A DNA stretch of 13,545 nucleotides. Origin: CAWEHT01 sp963808455 (lineage in GTDB: Bacteria; Chloroflexota; Anaerolineae; CG2-30-64-16). The stretch is taken from assembly GCA_963808455.1 (NCBI GenBank), contig CAWEHT010000097.1:1-13545 (forward strand). Reading direction: 5' to 3'. The notes beneath the pieces are model-generated. The model did not search any database and was not told where the DNA came from. It worked only from the letters and a program-made list of their open reading frames with translations. Shown piece after piece: positions 1 to 8,824 of the stretch (its first letter is position 1; every line of letters begins with the position of its first letter). The position numbers and the translations under genes are program-made.

Positions 1-443
1 GAGTACCTGGACTCGGAGAAGTACGAGATCAGGACCTGGGACATCGACCGTCCTGATAGCCTGCGCGATCTGATCGTCGAGTCAACCTGATCCGGCGCGA
101 CAACCCGGCTTTTCGGGCCAACCACAACTTGCGCTTCCACGAAGTCGACAACGAGCAGATCATTGCCTATTCCAAGAGCAACGCCGACCGGTCGAACGAA
201 GTGCTGGTGGTGGTCAATCTCGACCCGCACTACAAACAGTCCGGTTTTATCACGCTGCCATTGGAAGAGTTGGGCCTTGACGCTCGCCAACCGTATCAGG
301 CGCACGATCTCCTGACCGATGCGCGCTATCTGTGGCACGGCACGCGCAACTACGTGGAGCTGAACCCGCAGACCGTGCCGGCCCACATCTTCGTCATCCG
401 GCGGCGTGTGCGCACCGAGCATGACTTCGACTACTATCTGTGA
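1..443 (+). CDS. glgE: Alpha-1,4-glucan:maltose-1-phosphate maltosyltransferase GlgE, 3' end, one frameshift
   Basis: This is the C-terminal part of GlgE, a GH13 enzyme that transfers maltosyl units from alpha-maltose-1-phosphate to the non-reducing end of glycogen-like glucan in the cytoplasm. The window opens inside the gene. The reading starts in frame 1 with EYLDSEKYEIRTWD and SLRDLIV, typical of the end of the GlgE catalytic barrel. It then moves to frame 3 at about base 79-80 (one base missing) and continues VNLIRRDNPAF, LRFHEVDNEQ, VVVNLDPHYKQSG, DLLTDARYLWHGTRNYVEL and the terminal DFDYYL, the family's C-terminal beta-sandwich domain. Without the repair, frame 1 stops at 88-90. The TGA at 441-443 is 13 bases before glgC, so the two are probably co-transcribed. 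The identification rests on strong recall of family motifs. The frameshift is most likely a sequence error. Confidence 0.88.
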
Positions 444-456
444 TCGCGGAGGACTT

Positions 457-1746
457 ATGAGCGTTCTGACCCTCATCCTCGCCGGCGGGCAGGGAAGCCG
501 CCTGAGCATCCTGGGCGAGAAGCGCGCCAAACCCGCAGTCCCGTTCGCAGGCAAATACCGCATCATCGATTTCCCGCTGTCCAACGCCGTCAACTCGGAC
601 CTCTACCGCATCGTCGTGTTGACACAATATCGGCCGCACTCACTGATGCAACACATCGGCATCGGCGAGCCCTGGGACCTCAACCGCCGCTGGCCCAACG
701 GCGTCCAGATGTGGCAGCCCTACCGCGGGCGCAAGGACCAGGATTGGTATCGCGGCACGGCAGACGCGCTGTACCAGAACCGCAACTTCATCGCCGAGGC
801 CGCCTGCGAGCAACTGCTGGTGCTCTCCGGAGACCATATCTACAAACAGGACTTCCGCCCTTTGCTCCGTTTCCACGAGGCGAAGGGCGCCGACCTGACG
901 GTGGCGGTGATGCATGTGCCCCACGTGGAGGTGCATCGTTTCGGCATCATGGATGTCAACGCAGATGACCGGATCACAGCCTTCACCGAGAAGCCCAAGA
1001 AGTCGGAAAGCACGCTGGCGTCGATGGGCATCTACGTCTTCAACACCCGCTTCGTCTTGAGAAGGCTGGAGCAGGACGCCCACGATGAAGCCTCCGACCA
1101 CGATTTTGGCAAGAACATCATTCCGAAGATGGTGCAATGCGATAAGGTGTTTGCCTATCCTTTCGCCGGCTACTGGGTCAACGTAGGGACGGTGCAGGCC
1201 TATTGGGAGACGAATCTGGCCCTGGTCGACGAGCAGCCGGCCCTCGACCTCAACGATCCCGGCTGGGTGATCCACACCCGCTCGGAAGAGCGGCCGCCGG
1301 TCAAGCTGGGGCCGGGCGGGGGGTCGCGCGACAGCCTGGTCTCCAACGGCTGCATCATCAACGGGACCGTGATCCACAGCGTCCTCTCGCCCGGTGTCTG
1401 CGTGGAGAGGGGCGCCGTAGTGCGTGATTCGGTGATCATGAACGACACGACCATCAGAGCGGGAGCAACGGTGGATTGCTGCGTGCTGGACAAGGAGATC
1501 GAGATCGGCCCGGAGGCGCGCGTGGGCGGTGGTGATGATGACAACGCGGCCAACTTGCTCGAACCGGCGAACATCAACACAGGCATCACGATCGTCGGCA
1601 AACGCGCCCGCATCCCGGCGCAGGCCATCATCGGCCGGAACTGCCGTATCGATGCCAACACCACACCCGATGACTACCACCAGCTGCAGGTCCCAAGCGG
1701 GACGACCATCAGCCAGCACGAACAGGTTATGGATGACATCGACTAA
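457..1746 (+). CDS. glgC: Glucose-1-phosphate adenylyltransferase (ADP-glucose pyrophosphorylase)
   Basis: GlgC makes ADP-glucose and pyrophosphate from glucose-1-phosphate and ATP, the committed step of bacterial glycogen synthesis; in GlgE pathways ADP-glucose also feeds maltose-1-phosphate formation. The 429-residue product has the usual family length. Visible motifs are the N-terminal nucleotide-binding loop LILAGGQGSRL (residues 6-16), KRAKPAVPFAGKYRIIDFPL, the RGTADALYQN segment, SGDHIY (about 124-129), FTEKPK, SMGIYVF, and GYWVNVGTVQAYWETN. A C-terminal left-handed beta-helix-type region follows, including NTGITIVGKRARIPA and IIGRNCRID. I chose the ATG at 457 because GGAGGA lies at 448-453. 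An in-frame start further upstream at 406 would overlap glgE and lacks such a site. The frame is intact. Neighbours glgE (13 bases upstream) and pgm support a role in storage glucan synthesis. Activity is probably allosterically regulated, but the effector cannot be read from sequence. Confidence 0.96.
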   Translation: MSVLTLILAGGQGSRLSILGEKRAKPAVPFAGKYRIIDFPLSNAVNSDLYRIVVLTQYRPHSLMQHIGIGEPWDLNRRWPNGVQMWQPYRGRKDQDWYRGTADALYQNRNFIAEAACEQLLVLSGDHIYKQDFRPLLRFHEAKGADLTVAVMHVPHVEVHRFGIMDVNADDRITAFTEKPKKSESTLASMGIYVFNTRFVLRRLEQDAHDEASDHDFGKNIIPKMVQCDKVFAYPFAGYWVNVGTVQAYWETNLALVDEQPALDLNDPGWVIHTRSEERPPVKLGPGGGSRDSLVSNGCIINGTVIHSVLSPGVCVERGAVVRDSVIMNDTTIRAGATVDCCVLDKEIEIGPEARVGGGDDDNAANLLEPANINTGITIVGKRARIPAQAIIGRNCRIDANTTPDDYHQLQVPSGTTISQHEQVMDDID

Positions 1747-1771
1747 TTGACGCACAGAAAGGAGAACTCTC

Positions 1772-2768
1772 ATGGCTAGGATCGCAATCCATGGTTTCGG
1801 TCGCATTGGACGGTCTCTGATGAAGGCGGCATTCAAGAACAACTTGTTCGTCCCGGTGTCCATCTCCGATATCAAGGACGTCCCGACCCTGGCGGCGCTG
1901 TTCGAGGTCAACTCCAACTACGGCCGCTGGCACGAAGAAGTCACCACCAAAGATAATTGCTTCGTCATCGGCGGCCGCGAGATCCCCTACTTCGACTCGA
2001 TGAAATCCTTGCCGGATTGGAAGGCGCTCGGCGTCGATCTGGTGATCGACTGCACTGGCCGGGCCACGACTCGCCCGGCGCGCGCTGGCCCATCTGGACG
2101 CCGGCGCCAAACGCGTCCTGGTCAGCGCGCCGAGCAAGAAGGCAGACGACTGCGACGCGGTGCTGCTGCCGGGCATCAACCTCGATCAGTTCGACCCGGA
2201 AAAGCACAAGATCGTCAGCATGGCGAGTTGCACAACCAACGCCCTGGCTCCGGTTGTGAAGGTCGTGATCGAGAATTTCGGCATCAAGTACGGCCTGTTC
2301 TCGACGGTCCATGCCTACACCAATACCCAATCGCTCACCGACCAGCCGATGAAGGATCGTCGAGATTCGTGGGCCGCGGCCGAGAACATCATCCCCTCCT
2401 CGTCCGGAGCGGCACGCGCACTCGCCTTCATCTGGAAGGGCCTGAAGATCACCGGCAAGGCCTACCGCGTGCCGACCCGCACCGGCAGCATCGCCGAGCT
2501 GAACCTGGTGACCGAGCGCCGGGTCACAGTCGAAGAGATCAACGACGCGTTCCGAAAGGCTGCCTCAGTCCCACCGCTCAAGGGCGTCATGGGCGTACTG
2601 GAGGAGGAATGGGCCTCATCCCGTATCGTCGGCGACCCGCATTCGTCCGTTATCGACCTGCCATTGACCGCAGTTCAGGAAGAACTGCTTTCGGTCGCCG
2701 CCTGGTACGACAACGAGATGGGCTACTCGACTCGCCTGGCCGAGACGGCGGCCCGGATCGCGGTTTAG
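1772..2768 (+). CDS. gap: Glyceraldehyde-3-phosphate dehydrogenase, type I, one frameshift
   Basis: Gap oxidises and phosphorylates glyceraldehyde-3-phosphate to 1,3-bisphosphoglycerate with NAD(P), in lower glycolysis or gluconeogenesis. The start ATG at 1772 follows AAAGGAG at about 1758-1764. The N-terminus shows the Rossmann motif IHGFGRIGR (residues 6-14) and Asp33 where an NAD-binding acidic residue is expected. The frame changes between about 2071 and 2085 (one extra base in a CG-rich stretch). After repair the protein continues HLDAGAKRVLVSAPS, the catalytic SMASCTTNALAP (Cys153) and VHAYTNTQSLTD (His180), 27 residues apart as in E. coli GapA. It ends WYDNEMGYSTRLAETAARIAV. Repaired length is 331 residues, normal for the family. 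Unrepaired, the first frame runs on as nonsense to 2791. The phosphate-binding stretch reads VPTRTGSIAELNLV, unlike the commoner PxxxVSVVDL form, so this belongs to a divergent subgroup. The stop is 19 bases before ldh. Confidence 0.92.
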
Positions 2769-2787
2769 GGGAGAAGGAGCCTGCATC

Positions 2788-3740
2788 ATGAACGAACGCA
2801 AAGGTACCAACAAGGTCGGGCTCATCGGCACAGGCATGGTCGGAGGCTCTTTCGCCTATTCGCTGATGCAGCACGGCCTGGCGAACGAGCTGGTGCTCAT
2901 CGATGCGGACGCTGCGCGCGCGCCGAAGGCGAGATGATGGATCTCAACCATGGCATGCCCTTCGTGCGACCGATGCGAATCATCGCCGGCGACTATTCTG
3001 ACCTGGCCGATGCCGAACTGATCGTGATCTGCGCTGGCGTGAGCCAACGCCCGGGACAGACCCGGCTGGAGCTGCTGCGGACGAATGCCGGCATCTTTCG
3101 GGACATCGTGCCCAAGATCAGCGCCGTGAATCAGGACGCCATCATCGTCGTCGCCACCAACCCGGTGGATATCTTGACAAAGATCACTGCGCAGATTATC
3201 GGCCTGGATACCTGTCGGGTGATGGGTTCCGGGACGGCGCTCGACACAGCGCGCCTGCGCTACATGCTGGGCGTGCATTACGGCGTGGACTCGCGCAGCG
3301 TCCACGCCTACGTTGTCGGCGAGCACGGCGATAGCGAGCTAGCGCTGTGGCGCCTGGCCAATATCGCGGGCGTGCGCCTGGCCGACTTCGTCGGCGCCAA
3401 CGGGCAGGGCTACGACCAGGCTGCGCTCGACCGGATCTTCGATCAGACCCGCAACGCGGCCTACGAGATCATCCAGCGCAAGAAGGCGACCTACTACGCC
3501 ATTGGCCTCGGCCTGCTGTCGATTGTGGAGGCCGTCTTACGCGACCAGCATACGGTGATGACCGTCTCCAGTCCGTTGTTTGGGCAGTACGGGGTGAGCG
3601 ATATTTCGATCAGCATGCCGGCGATCGTCGGCAGGAGCGGGGTCGAGAAAGTGCTCAACCTGCCCCTGAGTGAGGCTGAACTGGCGGCATTCCAAAGCTC
3701 GGCGCAGACGTTGAAGGACCGGTTAGCCGAGGTAAGCTGA
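2788..3740 (+). CDS. ldh: L-lactate dehydrogenase, one frameshift in a GC repeat
   Basis: This is an NAD-dependent L-lactate dehydrogenase of the LDH/MDH family, reducing pyruvate to L-lactate and regenerating NAD+. The start ATG at 2788 is preceded by GAGAAGGAGC (2771-2780). The N-terminus carries the dinucleotide-binding motif GLIGTGMVGG (residues 11-20). The frame changes inside a (GC)5 tract at 2914-2923. Removing one GC unit gives the expected IDADAARAEGEMMDLNHG, after which the frame is open to the stop at 3738-3740, for a repaired length of about 316 residues. The substrate loop reads CAGVSQRPGQTRLELL. Gln86 there marks lactate rather than malate dehydrogenase, which has Arg at that place. 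The catalytic histidine is in VGEHGDSE (His179), and GSGTALDTARLRYMLG is also LDH-like. Malate dehydrogenase is the main alternative and is disfavoured by the Gln. Placement after gap suggests NADH made by Gap is consumed here. Confidence 0.9.
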
Positions 3741-3830
3741 GGCGGCATGATCAAACCTTTGGTCAACAATCCGTCCCTGCTGCCATTCGTGATCGCGGCC
3801 GTCAGCTGTCCACGCTGAGAAGGAGCAACT

Positions 3831-5483
3831 ATGAGTCTGCACCCGCTGGCCGGTAGGCCGGCTCCACGCTCCATGCTGGTCAACGTGCCGGGGCTTGTCT
3901 CCGCGTACTACACCCACAAGCCCGACCCGAGCGATCCCGCGCAGCGGGTGGCCTTCGGCACCTCCGGGCACCGAGGCTCTTCGCTGCACAACAGCTTCAA
4001 TGAGGACCACATCCTGGCGACCTGCCAGGCGATCTGCGAGCACAGGCAGGCCCAGGAGATCACGGGGCCCCTGTACATCGGGATGGACACCCATGCCCTG
4101 TCCGAGCCGGCCCTGGCTACGGCCATCGAGGTGTTCGCGGGTAACGAGCAGGAGATTGTGGTGCAGGCCGGTCTCGGCTACACGCCGACGCCGGTCATCT
4201 CACACGCGATCCTGAGCTACAACTGCGACAAGGCCTCTGGGCTGGCTGACGGCGTGGTGATCACGCCCTCGCACAACCCGCCTGACGACGGAGGGTTCAA
4301 GTACAACCCACCGGAGGGCGGGCCGGCGCCCACCGAAACCACCCGCGCGATCCAGGACCGCGCCAACGAGATCATAGGGAATGGCCTTCGGGAGGTCAAG
4401 CGCTGGCCGCTGGCGCGGGCTATGAAAGCGGAGACCACCCATGAGCGTGATTACATCGCGCCTTACGTGGCGGACTTGCGCAACGTCATCGACGTCCCCG
4501 CCATCGTCCAGGCCGGGCTCAAGATCGGGGTTGACCCATTGGGAGGCGCCAGCGTGGCCTTTTGGCAGCCGATCGCCGAGATGTACCGGCTCAACCTCGA
4601 GATCGTCAACCCCTATGTGGACCCGACCTTTGCCTTCATGACGGTGGATCACGACGGGAAGATCCGCATGGACTGCTCTTCTCCTTATGCCATGGCCGGC
4701 CTGATCGGCCTCAAAGACCGGTTTGACATCGCCTTCGGCAACGACGCAGACTGCGACCGGCACGGCATCGTCACGCGCAGCGCCGGGCTCATGAACCCGA
4801 ACCACTACCTGGCCGTAGCCATCTGGTACCTGTTCCAACACCGGCCTGAATGGGGCAAAAACGTCGCTGTCGGCAAGACGCTCGTCTCGAGCTCGATGAT
4901 CGATCGGGTAACGGCACATATCGGGCGGCGGTTGTGCGAGGTGCCGGTCGGGTTCAAGTGGTTCGTGGATGGGCTGCTGGACGGCTCGTTCGGGTTCGGT
5001 GGTGAAGAGAGCGCCGGGGCGTCATTCTTGCGCAAGGCGGGCACGGTTTGGACGACAGACAAGGATGGGGTTATTCTGGATCTCCTGGCCGCCGAGATCA
5101 CCGCGGTTACGGGACGCGATCCCGGGGAGCAGTACCGGAAGTTGGCCGATCAGTTCGGCGATCCGGCCTACGAGCGCATGGATGTGGCCGCCACACCGGC
5201 CCAGAAACAGGCGCTCGAGCGCCTCTCGCCTGACATGGTCTCGGCAGAGGAGCTGGCCGGCGAGAAAATCGTGGCCAAGCTGACCAGCGCGCCCTACAAC
5301 AATGCGCCGATCGGCGGGCTAAAAGTGGTCACAGCCAATGGCTGGTTCGCGGCCAGGCCGTCCGGCACCGAGGATATCTACAAGGTCTACGCCGAGAGCT
5401 TCAAGGGCGCCGCTCATCTGCAGGCAATCTTCGGCGAGGCGCAGGCCATCGTGGCTGCGGCTTTCAAGGCTGCAGGACTGTAA
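3831..5483 (+). CDS. pgm: Phosphoglucomutase, alpha-D-glucose phosphate-specific
   Basis: Pgm interconverts glucose-1-phosphate and glucose-6-phosphate, joining the glycogen genes to glycolysis. The 550-residue product matches the E. coli Pgm type in length. It shows FGTSGHRGSSL near residue 45, the phosphoserine loop VITPSHNPPDDGG with catalytic Ser147, the metal-binding NDADCDRHG with Asp305, Asp307 and Asp309, the sugar-specificity segment FGFGGEESAGASF, and the C-terminal phosphate-binding RPSGTEDIYK (Ser511). The Ser and three Asp positions lie within one residue of my recalled E. coli numbering. The ATG at 3831 follows GAGAAGGAGC at 3817-3826, the same ten bases found before ldh. The frame is intact. 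It is preceded by a 90-base gap, the longest within the gene run, where a promoter is possible but none is clear. GlgC uses its product, and glucan breakdown by the downstream enzymes could supply its substrate. Confidence 0.97.
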   Translation: MSLHPLAGRPAPRSMLVNVPGLVSAYYTHKPDPSDPAQRVAFGTSGHRGSSLHNSFNEDHILATCQAICEHRQAQEITGPLYIGMDTHALSEPALATAIEVFAGNEQEIVVQAGLGYTPTPVISHAILSYNCDKASGLADGVVITPSHNPPDDGGFKYNPPEGGPAPTETTRAIQDRANEIIGNGLREVKRWPLARAMKAETTHERDYIAPYVADLRNVIDVPAIVQAGLKIGVDPLGGASVAFWQPIAEMYRLNLEIVNPYVDPTFAFMTVDHDGKIRMDCSSPYAMAGLIGLKDRFDIAFGNDADCDRHGIVTRSAGLMNPNHYLAVAIWYLFQHRPEWGKNVAVGKTLVSSSMIDRVTAHIGRRLCEVPVGFKWFVDGLLDGSFGFGGEESAGASFLRKAGTVWTTDKDGVILDLLAAEITAVTGRDPGEQYRKLADQFGDPAYERMDVAATPAQKQALERLSPDMVSAEELAGEKIVAKLTSAPYNNAPIGGLKVVTANGWFAARPSGTEDIYKVYAESFKGAAHLQAIFGEAQAIVAAAFKAAGL

Positions 5484-5536
5484 CCGGCACTGCCGTGGGG
5501 GGAGCGTCCACGCCTTGGTTGACGAAAGGGAAACAC

Positions 5537-6088
5537 ATGGAATACAGTGTTATGCTGATCCAGCAGAAGAAGAAAATCGCCCTGGTAGCACACGACAACA
5601 AGAAGCAGGATCTCCTGGACTGGGCGAGATGGAACAAGAGTCTGCTGATCGAACATGAGTTGTACGCTACCGGCACAACGGGTAAGCTTCTGGAGCAAGT
5701 GCTGGGGACCACGGTCCATAAGTTTCAGAGCGGACCGTTGGGTGGAGACCAGCAGATTGGCGCTAAGATCGCTGAGGGCATCATCGACTTCATGATCTTT
5801 TTCTGGGACCCTCTTTCACCGCAGCCCCACGACACCGATGTAAAAGCCCTGCTGCGGATCGCCGTAGTGTGGAACATCCCGGTGGCCTGCAACCGCGCCT
5901 CCGCAGATTTCATGATCTCGTCGACCTTGATGACCGGCGAATACGAACGCCTGGTGGCTGATTATGCCCCTTACCGGGAGCGACCTGTCGAAGCGTTGGT
6001 CACAGAGGAGCTGAGTGAGTCAGGACTTGAAGCGGAGCCGACGAATGGATCAAGCGACAACAGCTCCTCCGGCACAGCCGTGGCTTGA
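5537..6088 (+). CDS. mgsA: Methylglyoxal synthase with C-terminal extension
   Basis: MgsA converts dihydroxyacetone phosphate to methylglyoxal and phosphate, a glycolytic bypass that frees phosphate. Motifs are IALVAHDNKK (His19, Asp20), ATGTTGK, SGPLGGDQQIG (catalytic Asp71), DPLSPQPHDTDVKALLR (Asp91, His98, Asp101) and VWNIPVACNRASADFMISS. From the ATG at 5537 these residues fall on the same numbers as in E. coli MgsA, which supports the start; AAAGGGA lies at about 5525-5531. The product is 183 residues, roughly 30 longer than the usual 150 or so. The extra part is a C-terminal tail rich in Glu, Ser, Gly and Asn with no recognisable domain, probably disordered. The gene sits between pgm and the glucan enzymes, 28 bases before the GH13 start, so it is probably in the operon. 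Its substrate is a product of the fbaA-encoded enzyme downstream. Confidence 0.96.
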   Translation: MEYSVMLIQQKKKIALVAHDNKKQDLLDWARWNKSLLIEHELYATGTTGKLLEQVLGTTVHKFQSGPLGGDQQIGAKIAEGIIDFMIFFWDPLSPQPHDTDVKALLRIAVVWNIPVACNRASADFMISSTLMTGEYERLVADYAPYRERPVEALVTEELSESGLEAEPTNGSSDNSSSGTAVA

Positions 6089-6116
6089 CGGCCACAACGA
6101 CAAAGGCAGAGAGACG

Positions 6117-8824
6117 ATGTCCGAACCCCAGCCCGTCGCGATGGAACTCCACATTGCCCGCAAAGCGCTGGCCCGTTACCAGCTTGATGCCTCTCTGTTT
6201 TCCATCAGCGGGAACGCCGTGCTTGCCAACTTTCACGCAGCGCAGGTATTGGCGCAAAGAATCAACCAACAGCGCGACCTGGTCACTTTTCCAGAACAGG
6301 CCGTGAAAGCCGGCCAACTCAACGCCATGGGCTTGATCGACGAGATCCGGCGCCACGTGGTCTCCCTGTACCTCGAGCAGAAGAATGCCGCGGTAATGCG
6401 CGAAGCGCTTGATTGGCTGGACGAAAAACTCGGCCAGGACGTGGTTGAACGGCGCGTTGCGCACATTCGTGGCCGAGTACCCCCCGCTGGCCGTCTATCG
6501 GCTGGAAATCGATCCCGACGTCTACCTCACAGGAGAAACGGCCGGCGTTCCCAATCGCCAGATGCTGCTGGAAGAACTCCTCATGCATTGGCTGGACAAC
6601 ACCAATCCCGCCTCCTCGCCGTTCTCGGAGCTGTTCGACGACGCGATCCTGGTGAGGGAAACCTCCTATCTTCGCATCGTGCATAATCTGCGCCAGTTTC
6701 TGGACACCCAGCCCAAGTTTGGCCCTGAGGGGCAGAACCTGGCTGACATGCTCCGCAGCCCCGCGGTAGCGGTGCCCCTGTCCCTCTCCGGCCAACTGAA
6801 CTATATCCGCGAGAAATGGGCCCCGCTGCTCGAGGGTTATGTCGAGCGCCTGCTTGGCAGCCTCGACTTGCTCAAGGAAGAAGAGAAGGTGACCTTCGCC
6901 GGGCCCGGTCCGGCCCAGGTGTTGGAGTTCGCCGGAGCGGGGGTTGAAGCCGAGTCCGAACGCTACAGCGCCGACCGGGACTGGATGCCCCGGCTGGCCC
7001 TGCTGGCCAAGAGCACCTACGTGTGGCTCAGCCAGCTATCGAAGCAATGCCGACGCCCGATCACCCGCCTCGACCAGATCCCGGACGAGGAACTCGACCG
7101 GCTGGCCCGTTGGGGCATCAGCGGCCTGTGGTTGATCGGGCTATGGGAGCGCAGCCGGGCCTCACAGCGCATCAAGCAACTGATGGGCAACCCCGAGGCG
7201 GTGGCGTCGGCCTACTCCTTGTTCGACTACGAGATTGCCGCCGACCTGGGCGGGGAAGCGGCTTACCGCGACCTGGCCGGGCGGGCCTGGCAGCGGGGCA
7301 TCCGCCTGGCCAGCGACATGGTGCCCAACCACATGGGCGTCAACTCAAGGTGGGTCATGGAGCACCCAGAGTGGTTCGTCTCGCTGGATTATCGCCCCTT
7401 CCCCGCTTACAGCTTCACCGGGCCGGACCTTTCTTGTGACGAGCGCGTAGGTATCTTCTTGGAAGACCACTACTACGACCGATCCGATGCCGCTGTGGCC
7501 TTCCTGCGGGTAGATCGCCGGACAGGCAGCGAAAAGTTCATTTACCATGGCAACGACGGGACCAGCACGCCTTGGAACGATACCGCGCAGCTGGATTACC
7601 TCAACCCCGCAGCGCGCGAGGCCGTCATCCAGACCATCTTGCAGGTGGCGCGCAAGTTTCCCATCATCCGGTTTGACGCGGCTATGACGCTGGCCAAGCG
7701 ACACATCCAGCGGCTGTGGTTCCCCGAGCCGGGCACCGGCGGCGCCATTCCCTCGCGCTCCGGCTATGGTATGACGAAAGCCCAATTCGACGCCGCGCTG
7801 CCTGGCGAATTCTGGCGTGAAGTGGTGGAACGAGCGGCACAGGAAGCGCCAGATACGCTGCTTCTGGCCGAAGCGTTCTGGATGATGGAGGGCTTTTTCG
7901 TCCGCACGCTGGGCATGCATCGGGTATATAACAGCGCGTTCATGAACATGCTGAAGGCGGAAGAAAACGCAAAATATCGCACTTCGATCAAGAACGTGTT
8001 GGAATACGATCCGGAGATCCTCAAGCGTTTCGTGAACTTCATGAGCAACCCCGACGAAGAGACCGCCGTGGCCCAGTTCGGCAAGGGCGACAAGTACTTC
8101 GGGGTTTGTACCTTATTAGTCACCATGCCGGGCCTGCCCATGTTGGGCCATGGCCAGGTCGAAGGCTTCGGCGAGAAGTATGGCATGGAGTATCGCCGTG
8201 CCTACCGCGACGAACAGCCCGATCCGGGCCTGGTCGCGCGGCACGAACGCGAGATCTTTCCTCTGCTGCGGCGACGCCACATTTTCGCCGAGGTTCGAAA
8301 CTTCCTGCTGTACGACTTCTACACGCCCGAAGGGGAGGTCAACGAGGACGTGTTTGCCTACTCCAACTCCGCGGGGGAGTCATTGCAGGCGAGCGGAGAG
8401 CGCGGGCTGGTGATCTTCAACAACAAGTACGCCGAGGCCCGCGGCTGGAATCCGCACGTCGGCCGCATACTCGGCCAGGGCGGGGCAGGACTGCCGGCGC
8501 CTGTTGGCCCAGAAGACCCTTGGCGAGGGGCTGGGCCTGCATGCGGAGGCCCGCTACTTCTGCATCTTCCGGGATCACCTCACGGGCCTCGAATACCTGC
8601 GGGGCAGCCAGGGACTGTGTGACCAGGGCCTGTATGTGGAACTGGGAGCGTTCAAGTACCTGGTGTACCTGGACTTTCGCGAAGTCGAGGACGACGCGGC
8701 CGGGCACTACGCACAGTTGGCCGCCCATCTATGCTGCCATGGCGTGCCGAGCATCGAAGGTGCGTTGCGCGAGATGCTCGCGTCGCCCAAGGCAACCGAG
8801 CCTGCCGCCGGCGAGGCGCCCGCC
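6117..8824 (+). CDS. GH13 alpha-amylase-family protein, N-terminal part of a fusion with MalQ, two frameshifts
   Basis: This is a large cytoplasmic-looking GH13 enzyme with no signal peptide, probably acting on alpha-glucans; exact specificity is unknown. The ATG at 6117 follows AAAGG at 6102-6106. Two single extra bases interrupt it, at about 6450-6454 and at 8449-8450; repaired, the part before MalQ is about 900 residues. Residues 1 to about 280 form a mainly alpha-helical region I do not recognise. The catalytic barrel follows: region I DMVPNHMG (Asp400, His405), region II IIRFDAAMTLAKRH (nucleophile Asp520), region III LLLAEAFW (acid/base Glu585) and region IV NFMSNPDEETA (Asp646). Region IV has Pro where most GH13 enzymes have His before the Asp, which is odd. 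A C-terminal section includes GLVIFNNKYAEARGW and EARYFCIFRDHLTGLEYLRG. The same frame then runs without a stop through an Ala/Pro-rich linker (about 8780-8824) into MalQ. All three catalytic acids are present, so it is probably active. Confidence 0.82.

Noticed and set aside
640..1917. 425-codon open frame on the - strand opposite glgC
   Set aside because: It lies wholly antisense to a clear glgC and the start of gap, has no recognisable motif, and is the kind of shadow frame that GC-rich coding sequence produces.
1772..2791. gap read as a single 339-residue protein
   Set aside because: After about residue 100 the translation becomes Arg/Gly-rich nonsense, while the true Gap sequence continues in another frame to 2768.
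4200..4919. 239-codon open frame on the - strand opposite pgm
   Set aside because: It is antisense to the catalytic core of pgm, with composition typical of a shadow frame and no family motif.
6015..6116. Earlier start for the GH13 protein, overlapping mgsA
   Set aside because: The ATG at 6117 has an AAAGG site at proper distance, and the upstream part overlaps the mgsA tail with no conserved sequence.
7345..7920. 191-codon open frame on the - strand opposite the GH13 gene
   Set aside because: It is antisense to conserved GH13 regions and has no ribosome binding site or recognisable domain.
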